A stretch of DNA of 12,428 nucleotides, taken from positions 1 to 12,428 of the forward strand of contig CALQCP020000041.1 in NCBI GenBank assembly GCA_943329105.2, read 5' to 3'. The notes under the pieces were generated by a model that was not told where the DNA came from, made no database searches, and was given only the letters and a program-made list of their open reading frames with translations. Shown here piece after piece: positions 1-7,094 of this stretch (the stretch's first letter is position 1; every line of letters starts with the position of its first letter). A program made the position numbers and the translations under genes. This DNA comes from Chitinophaga pinensis. Lineage in GTDB: Bacteria; Planctomycetota; Phycisphaerae; Phycisphaerales; SM1A02.

Positions 1-40
1 GCGCGGGATCAACAGAAATAATTTCATTCACCGCGGTCAT
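1..40 (-). CDS. start of a probable succinylglutamate-semialdehyde dehydrogenase (partial)
   Basis: Only the first 13 codons are in the window; they read MTAVNEIISVDPA. The ATG (38-40) overlaps the TGA stop of astA as an ATGA, so the reading frame is supported by translational coupling. A short lead followed by V(D/N)PA is typical of the N-terminus of aldehyde dehydrogenases, where it is usually followed by TG. AstD, the NAD-dependent succinylglutamate-semialdehyde dehydrogenase, commonly follows astA. The identity rests on 13 residues plus context and is inference; any dehydrogenase of the superfamily, or another gene altogether, remains possible. Confidence 0.5.
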   Translation of the reverse strand, partial: MTAVNEIISVDPA

Positions 41-1065
41 GCGCTTGGCTCAAGCACGGTCACGCCAACAACATCGCCAATGACCGCACCAATGGAGTCC
101 GCAGTTGCTTTCGCCAAGCGAATGTGCTTGCCATCAAGTGCATACGCGCCGCGCGTGGCTCGGAATCCAAGACCACGATTGGCTGCACAGCTCACAAATC
201 CAACGCGATCAAGCCGCTCATCACCAGCGACCAGCGTCGCTTGCGACGTTGCCGCCACCAATGGAATACTGTCGACCGCCGCCTCCAAATACGGGCCGCC
301 ATCAAACGGATCGCACCGGTCGTGATATGCAAAACCCTGTTTTTCAAGCATGGATCGAGCCGGTCGAGTTTCCTCGCCAACCTTACCAATCAGATTGCGC
401 GCCTCTGGTGGCAATGTGCTCGCATAAATCTCTTCCTTGGGAAGAAGACTCGTCATGAATTCTTTACTGTGCTGGCAGAATGCATCCGCTTCGGTGTAAC
501 TCAGGTTGATGAATCGTCGCCCAAAGAATTCCCAGAACAACGTCTGGCTATCCGGCGTGAGTGGCCCCATCAATTCCGCAAGAATGCGGTCCTGGAACAT
601 GGCGCGGTGCAATCCAAGGAAGTGGAAACGCACCAGCGAAAGCAGTGATCCGAGTTTCTCCCGGTGACCGCGGTACCCGGGCGCAAGAATCAACCCACCC
701 AATTCGCTTGGTCCGGTTTCGTCAGTCATGACCTGGATGGTCATATGCACTGCGCCAGTATTCAAGTCACGGCTGAAGTGCTCACGGCGCCGCACTTGCA
801 GAAAAATCTGCGGCCAACCTTCCCAGCCGATTCGACAAATCAATGAACTGGTGCCAATGACTCCACCGGTCTCGCTGTCCTCCAGCACAAACATGAATTG
901 TCGCTGCCGGTCGTCAGAAACATCACCAGCAAAGCTGCGCCGACTACGGCTGACCTTGGAGGTAATGATGTCTTTGTCAGCAGGCAGATTGATGAAATGC
1001 ACCATCCGCGCCAGTTTCAGGAGCGTGGGCACATCATCGGGCATGGCTTGGCGAATCACAAACAT
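37..1065 (-). CDS. astA: arginine N-succinyltransferase
   Basis: Transfers succinyl from succinyl-CoA to the alpha-amino group of L-arginine, the first step of the cytoplasmic AST pathway of arginine degradation. The 342-residue product matches AstA in length (E. coli about 344) and along its whole length: the MFVIRQA start, FVLEDSETGGVIG, the LxLxPxYR segment, FWEFFGRRF, LPPEARNLIGKV, and the diagnostic FDGGPYLEA near residue 260. The start at 1065 is preferred over a reading 33 codons longer because a GGAG lies 5 nt upstream (1071-1074) and the longer form would run into the aminotransferase gene. It lies 61 nt after the aminotransferase and overlaps the next gene by ATGA. Members of this family can act on arginine or ornithine; the substrate is inferred from the family. 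Confidence 0.93.
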   Translation of the reverse strand: MFVIRQAMPDDVPTLLKLARMVHFINLPADKDIITSKVSRSRRSFAGDVSDDRQRQFMFVLEDSETGGVIGTSSLICRIGWEGWPQIFLQVRRREHFSRDLNTGAVHMTIQVMTDETGPSELGGLILAPGYRGHREKLGSLLSLVRFHFLGLHRAMFQDRILAELMGPLTPDSQTLFWEFFGRRFINLSYTEADAFCQHSKEFMTSLLPKEEIYASTLPPEARNLIGKVGEETRPARSMLEKQGFAYHDRCDPFDGGPYLEAAVDSIPLVAATSQATLVAGDERLDRVGFVSCAANRGLGFRATRGAYALDGKHIRLAKATADSIGAVIGDVVGVTVLEPSA

Positions 1066-1070
1066 CAGAA

Positions 1071-1074
1071 CTCC
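1071..1074 (-). promoter_or_regulatory. ribosome binding site of astA
   Basis: GGAG (minus strand) lies 5 nt before the ATG at 1065. It decides the start codon of astA, because the upstream in-frame start at 1164 would place the beginning of the gene inside the preceding coding region. Confidence 0.6.
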
Positions 1075-1126
1075 ACTATCGGCACAATTGGGGCCCTTCC
1101 GGAGCCTGTTTTGATGTCCGAGAATG

Positions 1127-2554
1127 TCACGCCGTGCGCGCCATAGAGCGCTCGAGAACCTCAAATACTGGCCCCCACTGCTCCGGAGTCATTACGCCCA
1201 CGGGCGGCAGCATCCGCACGTGGTACGGCCCGTGCCCGCAGTAGAACGCCATCACGCCGTCCTCAAACAGCGCCTGCAGCAGCTTCATGATTCGATCCTT
1301 GTCCCCACCGAACGGCGTCAATCGGCACATTCCACCCGTGCCACCCATGTACTCCGTACTGGTGCGCCCAAATGCGTCCGCCACGGGCGTGAACCACTCC
1401 GGATGTCGCGCCACGAGTTTGGCAGCCTGGGCGCGGAACGCCGCGTGCAACTTCGCGTTGCGACCGTCCGCGCCGTAGTAGCCACCATCGCGCATGATCC
1501 GCAACGCTTCCATTCCAACTTGCAATGCCGATGTGCTGGCTGTGAATGTTCCGCTCAACAGTCCAGGCTTCGGGTTCATCTCCGGCGCAAAGAGGCACGC
1601 GCACGCCTGACTCATCTTGCCGATGGTCACTACGTCAATGTATTCGCCAAGTCCAAGTTGCTCAAAGCAGAACATGCTTTCAGTACGACCAAAGCTCTGC
1701 ACTTCGTCATCCCACACTGGAATGCCTGCGGCCTTGCATGTCTCCATCAATGCCAACAGGAACCCGCGCGGCGCAACGTTGAACCCACCCTCGCCTTGCA
1801 CCAATTCCATGACGAAGCACGCATGCTGCCCGGGATAACGGTGGATGTATTGCTTCAAGTGCCACACCGCCATCTCTGTGCAACGCGGACCCATGAGTGG
1901 GTCATAGAACGGCATGTAATCCACCAGCGTGGAAAGCGGCAAACCCTGCCGATACGCCGCGGTGTCACCAATCTGACTCATAGTGATCGATCGCCCCATG
2001 AAGCAATCTTGGAACGCAAGGATGCGCGGCGCGCCACCAGTCTTCTGCATGCACACCTTGAGCGCGGCTTCATTCACCATGCAACCTGAATTACTGACAA
2101 AGCAGTGCTCCATGCGACTGTTGCGCTTCGCTTCTGCAACAAGCAGCTCAGCAAATGCAACACTGTCCTGATTGCTGGTGAGATTGCCTTGCATGCACAG
2201 GTCAGAGATTCCGGCCCGCAATGCGGCAGCGGTCATGCGCGGATCGCTGTGGCCAAACATGTGTACACCGATGCCGTTCAACATATCCCACTTCACGCTG
2301 CCATCAAGTAGCTCTACCAACGGCCCGTTACCAAGCCCGGTTCCCAGATACGGCATGATCGGTCCACGACCACGCACCGCGGCAGTCCGCTTCATTGCAG
2401 CAGCAAAGGAATCCTTGAGCGCTGGATCAGCGGCACGCGCTCCCGTCAGTGCCTGTTGCGCACGCTGCACGCGCGCGACGATGGCCTGAATGTGCTGGGT
2501 CACCTCTGAATCAACGGCGAGTGGGCTTGAAAGTGCAGCGATCGAATCAGTCAT
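1127..2554 (-). CDS. class III PLP-dependent aminotransferase (succinylornithine/acetylornithine type by context)
   Basis: A 475-residue fold-type I aminotransferase. Visible family marks are NSGCMVNEAALK (about 155-166, phosphate-binding region), WDDEVQSFGRT (about 281-291, with the aspartate that contacts the PLP ring nitrogen) and TIGKMSQ with the Schiff-base lysine at about K313. The GTFTAS segment near 335 matches the conserved threonine region. The N-terminus is about 50 residues longer than in ArgD/AstC. Next to astA it would fit the AstC step, transamination of N2-succinylornithine to the semialdehyde. A lysine 6-aminotransferase or an N-succinyl-diaminopimelate aminotransferase role cannot be excluded, since dapF is in the same operon. 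Its ATG overlaps the stop of the M20 gene as ATGA (2551-2554), which fixes the start. Family certain; substrate inferred. Confidence 0.9.
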   Translation of the reverse strand: MTDSIAALSSPLAVDSEVTQHIQAIVARVQRAQQALTGARAADPALKDSFAAAMKRTAAVRGRGPIMPYLGTGLGNGPLVELLDGSVKWDMLNGIGVHMFGHSDPRMTAAALRAGISDLCMQGNLTSNQDSVAFAELLVAEAKRNSRMEHCFVSNSGCMVNEAALKVCMQKTGGAPRILAFQDCFMGRSITMSQIGDTAAYRQGLPLSTLVDYMPFYDPLMGPRCTEMAVWHLKQYIHRYPGQHACFVMELVQGEGGFNVAPRGFLLALMETCKAAGIPVWDDEVQSFGRTESMFCFEQLGLGEYIDVVTIGKMSQACACLFAPEMNPKPGLLSGTFTASTSALQVGMEALRIMRDGGYYGADGRNAKLHAAFRAQAAKLVARHPEWFTPVADAFGRTSTEYMGGTGGMCRLTPFGGDKDRIMKLLQALFEDGVMAFYCGHGPYHVRMLPPVGVMTPEQWGPVFEVLERSMARTA

Positions 2555-3774
2555 GCGCGCATCGTAGATGCGACCGAGGCTGCTGTGCGCAGTAAAGACA
2601 GCGCCACCAGTTGCGCACGGTCAACCATGCCATCCAGATCCACCCATTCATCCTCGCGGTGCAGATTGCCGCCGCGCACGCCCAGCGTGTCCAGCGTTGG
2701 CAGCCCGGCCGCCTGCAAATTGTTGCCATCGCAGACTCCGCCGGTACGACCAAACGGCAGCGGTCTTCCGAGGTCCTCGCTCGCGCCGCGCACAAGCTGC
2801 GCCAATCGCTCCACTTCTGGCGTCAACGGCTTCGCTGGCCGGCCCGCAATCTGCCGCACCCGCACCCGCGGAACCTCACCGTCGGCGCCACAGGCCAGCG
2901 CGTCAAGCCCGCTGGCAATGTGCGCCTCTTCAGCACCCGATGCGAACCGCATATTCCCCCAAGCGGAAGCATGATCCGGCACAATGTTTGTCACCGCCCC
3001 ACCCTGCAGCGGCCCGATGTTCACAATGCGACCCGCCGCCGGATCAGCCAGTGCCTCGGCCCGACCCACGCTTTCGCAGAGCGCACGCACGGCGCTGCAG
3101 CCCTTCGCGTAATCGCGGCCGACATGCACCGCCCGTCCAAATGCATCAATGCGGAACTGCGCAGCACCCATGCGCTCAACGATCAGTGAATCGCCCTCGC
3201 CCGCGGGCTCAAACACAAACCCCGCCGCGTGCCCCGGAGCCAATGATCGCAGCGCAGCTGCCGATCCGTAACTTCCCGTCTCTTCATCGGGAACAAGTAC
3301 GAACGTCCATGCCAGCGGATGTCCAGCGTCACGAATCGCTTCAAGCGCCGCAAGCGCAATCACCAGCCCGCCCTTCATGTCCGCCGCACCCGGACCGGTG
3401 GCTCGCCCACCGCCAATGGAGCGTAATTCACGGAACGATCCATGCGGATCATGCACAGTGTCAAAGTGACCGCTGAGTAACAGGCGTGGCCCAGCACCCG
3501 CGTGTTCTGCTGCAAGAATGTCCACCCCATCGGCTGCATGAGTACTTTCCCACGGCGGATCGATCCAATCCGGCCGCCGCTCGCAAGTGATGTCGCGCGT
3601 CACCGCACCCAACTGGCGCAATCGATGTGCAAGCGCCGCACGCTGACCATGCAAGCCAGTCGCATGACCGCGCCCGGTTGGAATGGCGACCCACGCCGTT
3701 AAATCATCCACCATGCGTTGCTGCCATGCTGCAATGCGGCGGCACACGTCACGCTCAAGGTCGTTCATACTCAT
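2551..3774 (-). CDS. M20-family zinc amidohydrolase/peptidase (glutamate carboxypeptidase-like)
   Basis: A 407-residue M20 metallohydrolase. The di-zinc site is complete: SGHFDTV (H103, with the catalytic-base helper D105), GAADMKGG (D132), the DEETG pair (E164 catalytic base, E165 ligand), FEPAGEG (E189) and the C-terminal histidine in GGNLHRED (H372). The dimerisation-domain histidine in GRAVHVG (H218) is also present. The GGVCDGN...LDTLGVRGG tail resembles the carboxypeptidase G2 branch more than DapE. It starts with an ATGA overlap on dapF and ends with an ATGA overlap on the aminotransferase. In this setting it may release succinate or another acyl group from an N-acyl amino acid such as N-succinylglutamate, a job done by the unrelated AstE in E. 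coli. That role is inference; a DapE-like role is the alternative. Confidence 0.9.
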   Translation of the reverse strand: MSMNDLERDVCRRIAAWQQRMVDDLTAWVAIPTGRGHATGLHGQRAALAHRLRQLGAVTRDITCERRPDWIDPPWESTHAADGVDILAAEHAGAGPRLLLSGHFDTVHDPHGSFRELRSIGGGRATGPGAADMKGGLVIALAALEAIRDAGHPLAWTFVLVPDEETGSYGSAAALRSLAPGHAAGFVFEPAGEGDSLIVERMGAAQFRIDAFGRAVHVGRDYAKGCSAVRALCESVGRAEALADPAAGRIVNIGPLQGGAVTNIVPDHASAWGNMRFASGAEEAHIASGLDALACGADGEVPRVRVRQIAGRPAKPLTPEVERLAQLVRGASEDLGRPLPFGRTGGVCDGNNLQAAGLPTLDTLGVRGGNLHREDEWVDLDGMVDRAQLVALSLLRTAASVASTMRA

Positions 3775-4748
3775 CGTTCGCGCTCCTGTGGTTGCGCCGC
3801 CAGGTCCAGCGTTCCTTCGAACACTTCAACCGCCGGTCCGGTCATCTGCACGCTTGACTCACTGCCTTCCCACTCCAGTAACAGATCTCCGCCGGGCAAA
3901 TGCGCCCGCACTGGCGAACATGTTCTGCCGGTCATGACGCCAGCAACACACACCGCGCTTGCACCGGTGCCGCACGCTTGCGTAGCGCCGCTGCCGCGCT
4001 CCCACGTTCGCATGCGCACCTCGGCCATGCCGGTGGCGTTCAACACCTGCACAAAGTGAACATTGATCCGCTCTGGAAACCATGCGTGCCGTTCCATGAA
4101 CGGGCCCACTTGTTCAAGGGGCACGCGCGCAACATCCGCGCACCACAGCACCGCATGCGGATTTCCCATGGACACCAAGGTCATGCGCGGATCAAGTCCG
4201 CACGCTTTTTGCCATCCGGCCGGAGCACCCGCAAGCGTCCAGAATTCATCCGGAAGCGCAAAGTCCACCACTGCCGCCGACAGTGAAACGCCAGGAATAG
4301 AAGCCGGAATACGCGCGGCTGCCAAGATGGGCGCACCCATCGAAACCATCGCTTCGTGCACGGTTCCATCATGCCCGCCGCGCATCCAATGCACATCAAG
4401 CACCCCGCGACGTGTCTCCACGCGCAACGGTTGTCGATCACAAAGGCCGCGGTCCACTGCAAATTTCGCCACGCAACGAATGCCGTTCCCACACATCATC
4501 CCTTCGCTTCCGTCAGCGTTGTACATACGCATGCGTACATCAGCGGCGACGCCCGGAGTCACCGGATCAACCATGATGAGACCGTCGCTACCGATACCAA
4601 CATGCCGGTCGCTCACCCAACGAGCAAGCGCGGACGGATCGCTGACGGGATGCTGCGTGCCATCGACGTACACGTAATCGTTGCCAAGTCCGTGCATCTT
4701 GGCAAAGCCAATGGCCTGGCCACTGGGAAGTTCACGCGGTGACTTCAT
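3771..4748 (-). CDS. dapF: diaminopimelate epimerase
   Basis: Interconverts LL- and meso-diaminopimelate in the cytoplasm for lysine and peptidoglycan synthesis. The 325-residue protein has FAKMHGLGNDY near the N-terminus, NADGSEGMMCGNG with the first catalytic cysteine (C86), SMGNPHAV around 193-200, and ERGSGATQACGTGA with the second catalytic cysteine (C259). It is about 50 residues longer than the usual 275, with a lengthened N-terminus and extra sequence around 140-185. An upstream in-frame start at 4790 would overlap the preceding gene by 29 nt; the ATG at 4748, 13 nt after that gene's stop, is preferred, but its Shine-Dalgarno (GGGCGG) is weak. The end overlaps the M20 gene as ATGA. 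Identification is firm; the start is less sure. Confidence 0.96.
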   Translation of the reverse strand: MKSPRELPSGQAIGFAKMHGLGNDYVYVDGTQHPVSDPSALARWVSDRHVGIGSDGLIMVDPVTPGVAADVRMRMYNADGSEGMMCGNGIRCVAKFAVDRGLCDRQPLRVETRRGVLDVHWMRGGHDGTVHEAMVSMGAPILAAARIPASIPGVSLSAAVVDFALPDEFWTLAGAPAGWQKACGLDPRMTLVSMGNPHAVLWCADVARVPLEQVGPFMERHAWFPERINVHFVQVLNATGMAEVRMRTWERGSGATQACGTGASAVCVAGVMTGRTCSPVRAHLPGGDLLLEWEGSESSVQMTGPAVEVFEGTLDLAAQPQERER

Positions 4749-4761
4749 GATTCGCCGCCCA

Positions 4762-6222
4762 TCATGGCCGATGCACCGTACCCAAATCAATCACCAACGG
4801 GCCATGTCGGTAGTAGTCCACATTGATGGTGTCCCGTCGAATGAACGTGAATACCAGGCAGTTTGCGCGCGTGGAATTGGCGTAACCAAAGTCACCCATG
4901 TGCGGACCCGCGTAGGTTCCATTCTCAAATTCCTGCGCATGCATATGGAAATGAAACAGCGATGTGTATCCCTGGTCGAACAGTTCCTGCGGCGCCTCAA
5001 AGCGGATGTCACTGCCAGTGACGCGCGGTCGCACCTCAACCACTTCCCACTGCCCCGCATCATTGATCCGAACAACCCCACCGTACTCAGTACGTCGATC
5101 TTGATGATCGCGGTCGCCAATGTCAAAGATGCGCGCGGAGACCTTTGGATCGTCCAGCATGCTGAGTGCAAGGTTGGAGGCAACCAAGTCAGTCCAATTC
5201 ACCTCCGCGCGTTGCGATCCAAGTCGCTCGCTCCGCTTGCTACCGGTATCCCAACCTGTGAAGTCAGCGCTGTGCTTGCCGGAGTCGCGTAGTGCCAGAC
5301 GCACCATCAGATCGTCAAACAACTGATCCTTGGTCTTCTTGAGAAGTTCAGGCGCATAGCGCTGCGCCGCCATCGCCACTGGAATGCCGCGTAACTCAAA
5401 GTTCACTTTCTGCTCAGCGGGCACTTCACGCAGCGCCTCGCCGGCCATCTTCCAGTATGCCGGGGATGCAGACTGCCGCAACTTTCCAAGCCAAATCAGC
5501 TCTTCGCGCGTCTCTGGAAGAATTCCTAAGTCGTCAACAAGTTGCTTGATGTCCTTCAACATGACATCGTCGGGACGCACTGCACTGGAAATCACCAACT
5601 CTTTCAGACGGTCACGCTCGCCGATCCGCATCAGCAGTTCCCACGTGCGCGCGCGCAACGCAGCCTGCCGCACCGGGCTGGCTTCCATCATCACCGCGAA
5701 CAGTGCGTCGCCCACCTTGTCGGTTCCGTACAGCGCGGCCATCGCTTCATACTCCGGGCGCTTGCGATCATCATTGCCCCACGCCGGCACTCCGCCCGCC
5801 CATGAGTTCACCAACACCGTGGTGTAGTCCTTCATGCCGCGAGCAGCGATCTGTTCCATGATCCATCGTCGATACTCAAACGACTCCATACGAACGATGT
5901 TTGTCTCGAGCACCTCGCGCAGACCTTTGCGATCTTCTTTCACCATCAGGTCGAACGCCGCCTCACGATTGGCAAGGTTGAATCCCTGAGCAAAGGTAGT
6001 GCGCCGGAGCGCGCGCTTCGCCTCGTCCGAAAGCGGCACCTGCTCCCTGAGCATCTCGATGGCACCCAGCTGCTCCTCCGGGCTCGGCGAACTGGTCAAC
6101 GCCACGATCGGGTCAACGGGCCGGCGACTGTTGCAGCCTCCGGCGAGTAAAGCTGCCGCAGTCGAAACAGCGGCAACACAGGTGGCAATCAGCGCGAGGC
6201 GCAATCCGTGCGTTCCATGCAT
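4762..6222 (-). CDS. predicted lipoprotein of unknown function
   Basis: I do not recognise this 486-residue protein. It begins with a signal peptide (MHGTHGLRLALIATCVAAV...) ending in LLAGGC, a plausible though not ideal lipobox with the lipidated cysteine at residue 30, so it probably sits on a membrane facing the periplasm. The next 250 residues are rich in charged, helix-forming stretches, suggesting a helical-repeat region; the last 150 contain aromatic and glycine-rich segments (FHFHMHAQEF, VDYYRHGPLVIDLG) more like a beta domain. The 5'-extended reading to 6465 is rejected because it lacks a signal peptide and runs antisense over the divergent NifU-like gene. It appears to be the first gene of the operon that continues with dapF, 13 nt away. 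Its relation to amino-acid metabolism is unknown. Confidence 0.75.
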   Translation of the reverse strand: MHGTHGLRLALIATCVAAVSTAAALLAGGCNSRRPVDPIVALTSSPSPEEQLGAIEMLREQVPLSDEAKRALRRTTFAQGFNLANREAAFDLMVKEDRKGLREVLETNIVRMESFEYRRWIMEQIAARGMKDYTTVLVNSWAGGVPAWGNDDRKRPEYEAMAALYGTDKVGDALFAVMMEASPVRQAALRARTWELLMRIGERDRLKELVISSAVRPDDVMLKDIKQLVDDLGILPETREELIWLGKLRQSASPAYWKMAGEALREVPAEQKVNFELRGIPVAMAAQRYAPELLKKTKDQLFDDLMVRLALRDSGKHSADFTGWDTGSKRSERLGSQRAEVNWTDLVASNLALSMLDDPKVSARIFDIGDRDHQDRRTEYGGVVRINDAGQWEVVEVRPRVTGSDIRFEAPQELFDQGYTSLFHFHMHAQEFENGTYAGPHMGDFGYANSTRANCLVFTFIRRDTINVDYYRHGPLVIDLGTVHRP

Positions 6223-6229
6223 GACGGGC

Positions 6230-6258
6230 AGTGTAGGAGCAGTCCCTGCCGCTACGAT
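6230..6258. promoter_or_regulatory. compact divergent promoter pair, possibly leaderless
   Basis: Only 42 bp separate the ATG of the lipoprotein gene (6222, minus) from the GTG of the NifU-like gene (6265, plus). A minus-strand TACACT (6230-6235) ends 7 nt before the ATG and a plus-strand TACGAT (6253-6258) ends 6 nt before the GTG. Both fit a -10 element (TANNNT) whose start site would fall on or next to the start codon, and no Shine-Dalgarno is visible for either gene. The two elements are 17 bp apart, so each would occupy the other's -35 position. Read from sequence only; promoter activity is inferred. Confidence 0.4.
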
Positions 6259-6264
6259 TCGCGC

Positions 6265-6531
6265 GTGCCCCGCGCAACTCCCATTGACCCCCGGACCCTG
6301 CTCGACGTGCGCTTGCGCGTGGCCGCAGTCATTGAGGAACTCCGCCCGGGTATCCAGGCCGACGACGGTGATGTGGAATTGGTGGACGTCACCCCAGACG
6401 GTCAAGTTCAAGTGCGTTTCAAGGGCGCGTGCGTGCGATGCCCGTCCAGTGGCATGACGCTGCACGGTGGAATTGAAAAGAATCTTCGAGCGATTGTCCC
6501 GGAAGTTGAGTCGGTGATCGCGGTCACCTGA
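6265..6531 (+). CDS. NifU C-terminal-domain Fe-S cluster scaffold/carrier protein
   Basis: A stand-alone NifU-like domain of 88 residues, the usual size for the small Nfu-type proteins that hold and pass on Fe-S clusters in the cytoplasm. The signature is GACVRCPSSGMTLHGGIEKNL, with the cluster-binding CxxC (CVRC) at about residues 54-57, followed by IVPEVESVIAV at the C-terminus. The start is taken as the GTG at 6265, giving VPRATPIDPRTLL; the longer ATG reading from 6208 would overlap the divergent lipoprotein gene and adds residues unlike the family. It stands alone on the plus strand and meets csrA tail to tail with 18 nt between stops. No nif or suf genes are visible. Confidence 0.9.
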   Translation: MPRATPIDPRTLLDVRLRVAAVIEELRPGIQADDGDVELVDVTPDGQVQVRFKGACVRCPSSGMTLHGGIEKNLRAIVPEVESVIAVT

Positions 6532-6549
6532 ATTCAGCGGCAGTGCGGA

Positions 6550-6777
6550 TTAACCAGACTCGCCCGGGCGGATCTGACCTGCAATGCCCGGGCCGGATTC
6601 TTCATCGCGCAGAATTTGGTCGGCCACCTCGCGGCGGTGAACAGCGATCTCGCGGGGGAACTCGAAAGCAATTCGAACCCGGTCACCCTTGATCACGGAA
6701 ATACGAACGATACCCAGGGGGGCTGCTGGGTCTCCGATCACTACTTCTTCTCCCTCTCGTCGGGTGATCACAAGCAT
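6550..6777 (-). CDS. csrA: carbon storage regulator CsrA (RNA-binding translational regulator)
   Basis: A homodimeric RNA-binding protein that recognises GGA in hairpin loops near ribosome binding sites and mostly blocks translation. The product is 75 residues. The first strand MLVITRREGEEVVIGD and the segment VRIAFEFPREIAVHRREV are classic CsrA; the arginine of PREIAVHR corresponds to the key RNA-contacting R44 of E. coli. The C-terminal tail (ESGPGIAGQIRPGESG) is a flexible extension. The start at 6777 rather than 6795 is supported by AGGAGG 8 nt upstream and by the invariant MLV start of the family. The gene lies just downstream of the structured RNA and its terminator. Its leader carries CsrA-type sites, pointing to autoregulation. 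No fliW is seen in the window. Confidence 0.97.
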   Translation of the reverse strand: MLVITRREGEEVVIGDPAAPLGIVRISVIKGDRVRIAFEFPREIAVHRREVADQILRDEESGPGIAGQIRPGESG

Positions 6778-7049
6778 GGTGGATGCCTCCTGCATGCGCC
6801 TCGCCGACCAAGGCGAGCAACTTGCCTACCACACGGTCTCGCGACCGTTCCTTGTGGCGTTCGTGGCAACCAGCGGCATCGTGCCGCGCGCAATACAAGC
6901 GTAGTTCAGTCAATCGGATCCACCTAGCACCGTTAGTGAAATTTGGATGGATATAGAAAGCGGTCGCCGGGGATCTACCGCGCTCTTTGCGAGCATGCGA
7001 AATAACATCTGCCCCTGCTGCTCAGGAAAGCGGTTTCACCATCAAACGC
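6778..7049 (-). other. csrA leader / intergenic region with stem-loops
   Basis: This 272-nt stretch between the terminator of the structured RNA and csrA has no credible gene. Near csrA the minus strand has a 6-bp hairpin (6800-6805 with 6812-6817). It also has a stem capped by a GCGA tetraloop (6833-6838 with 6843-6848), extended by three outer pairs (6830-6832 with 6854-6856) across a one-sided AAGGA bulge (6849-6853). That bulge repeats the CAAGGA core seen in the RNA loops upstream, so it is a second candidate CsrA site. Farther upstream I see AT-richer patches (for example TTGACT and TATATC on the minus strand) that could belong to a csrA promoter, but no pair with convincing spacing. 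Confidence 0.5.
6783..6795 (-). promoter_or_regulatory. csrA Shine-Dalgarno displayed in a GGA hairpin loop
   Basis: On the minus strand ATGC (6792-6795) pairs with GCAT (6783-6786), leaving the pentaloop AGGAG. The loop holds both the Shine-Dalgarno core and the GGA that CsrA recognises, 8 nt upstream of the csrA ATG. Sites of this form, GGA in a small loop over the ribosome binding site, are the known arrangement for CsrA repression in other bacteria. The stem is only 4 bp, so the structure is modest; autoregulation is inferred. Confidence 0.5.
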
Positions 7050-7052
7050 TCG

Positions 7053-7094
7053 AAATAAAATGCCCCCGCGCCGGCACGGGCCGACGCGGGGGCA
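7053..7094 (-). terminator. strong intrinsic terminator between the structured RNA and csrA
   Basis: A perfect 10-bp GC-rich inverted repeat (TGCCCCCGCG at 7061-7070 with 7085-7094) encloses, after one mismatch, a further 4-bp stem (7072-7075 with 7080-7083) and a tetraloop. On the minus strand the stem is followed at once by TTTTATTT (7053-7060). The plus strand has no T-run, so the terminator acts on leftward transcription coming from mraZ or the RNA region. Confidence 0.9.

Noticed and set aside
1066..1164. A longer N-terminus for astA starting at 1164
   Set aside because: The extra 33 residues overlap the aminotransferase end and have no family match, while GGAG precedes the ATG at 1065.
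6223..6465. A longer N-terminus for the lipoprotein gene starting at 6465
   Set aside because: It runs antisense through the NifU-like gene and hides a normal signal peptide that begins at 6222.
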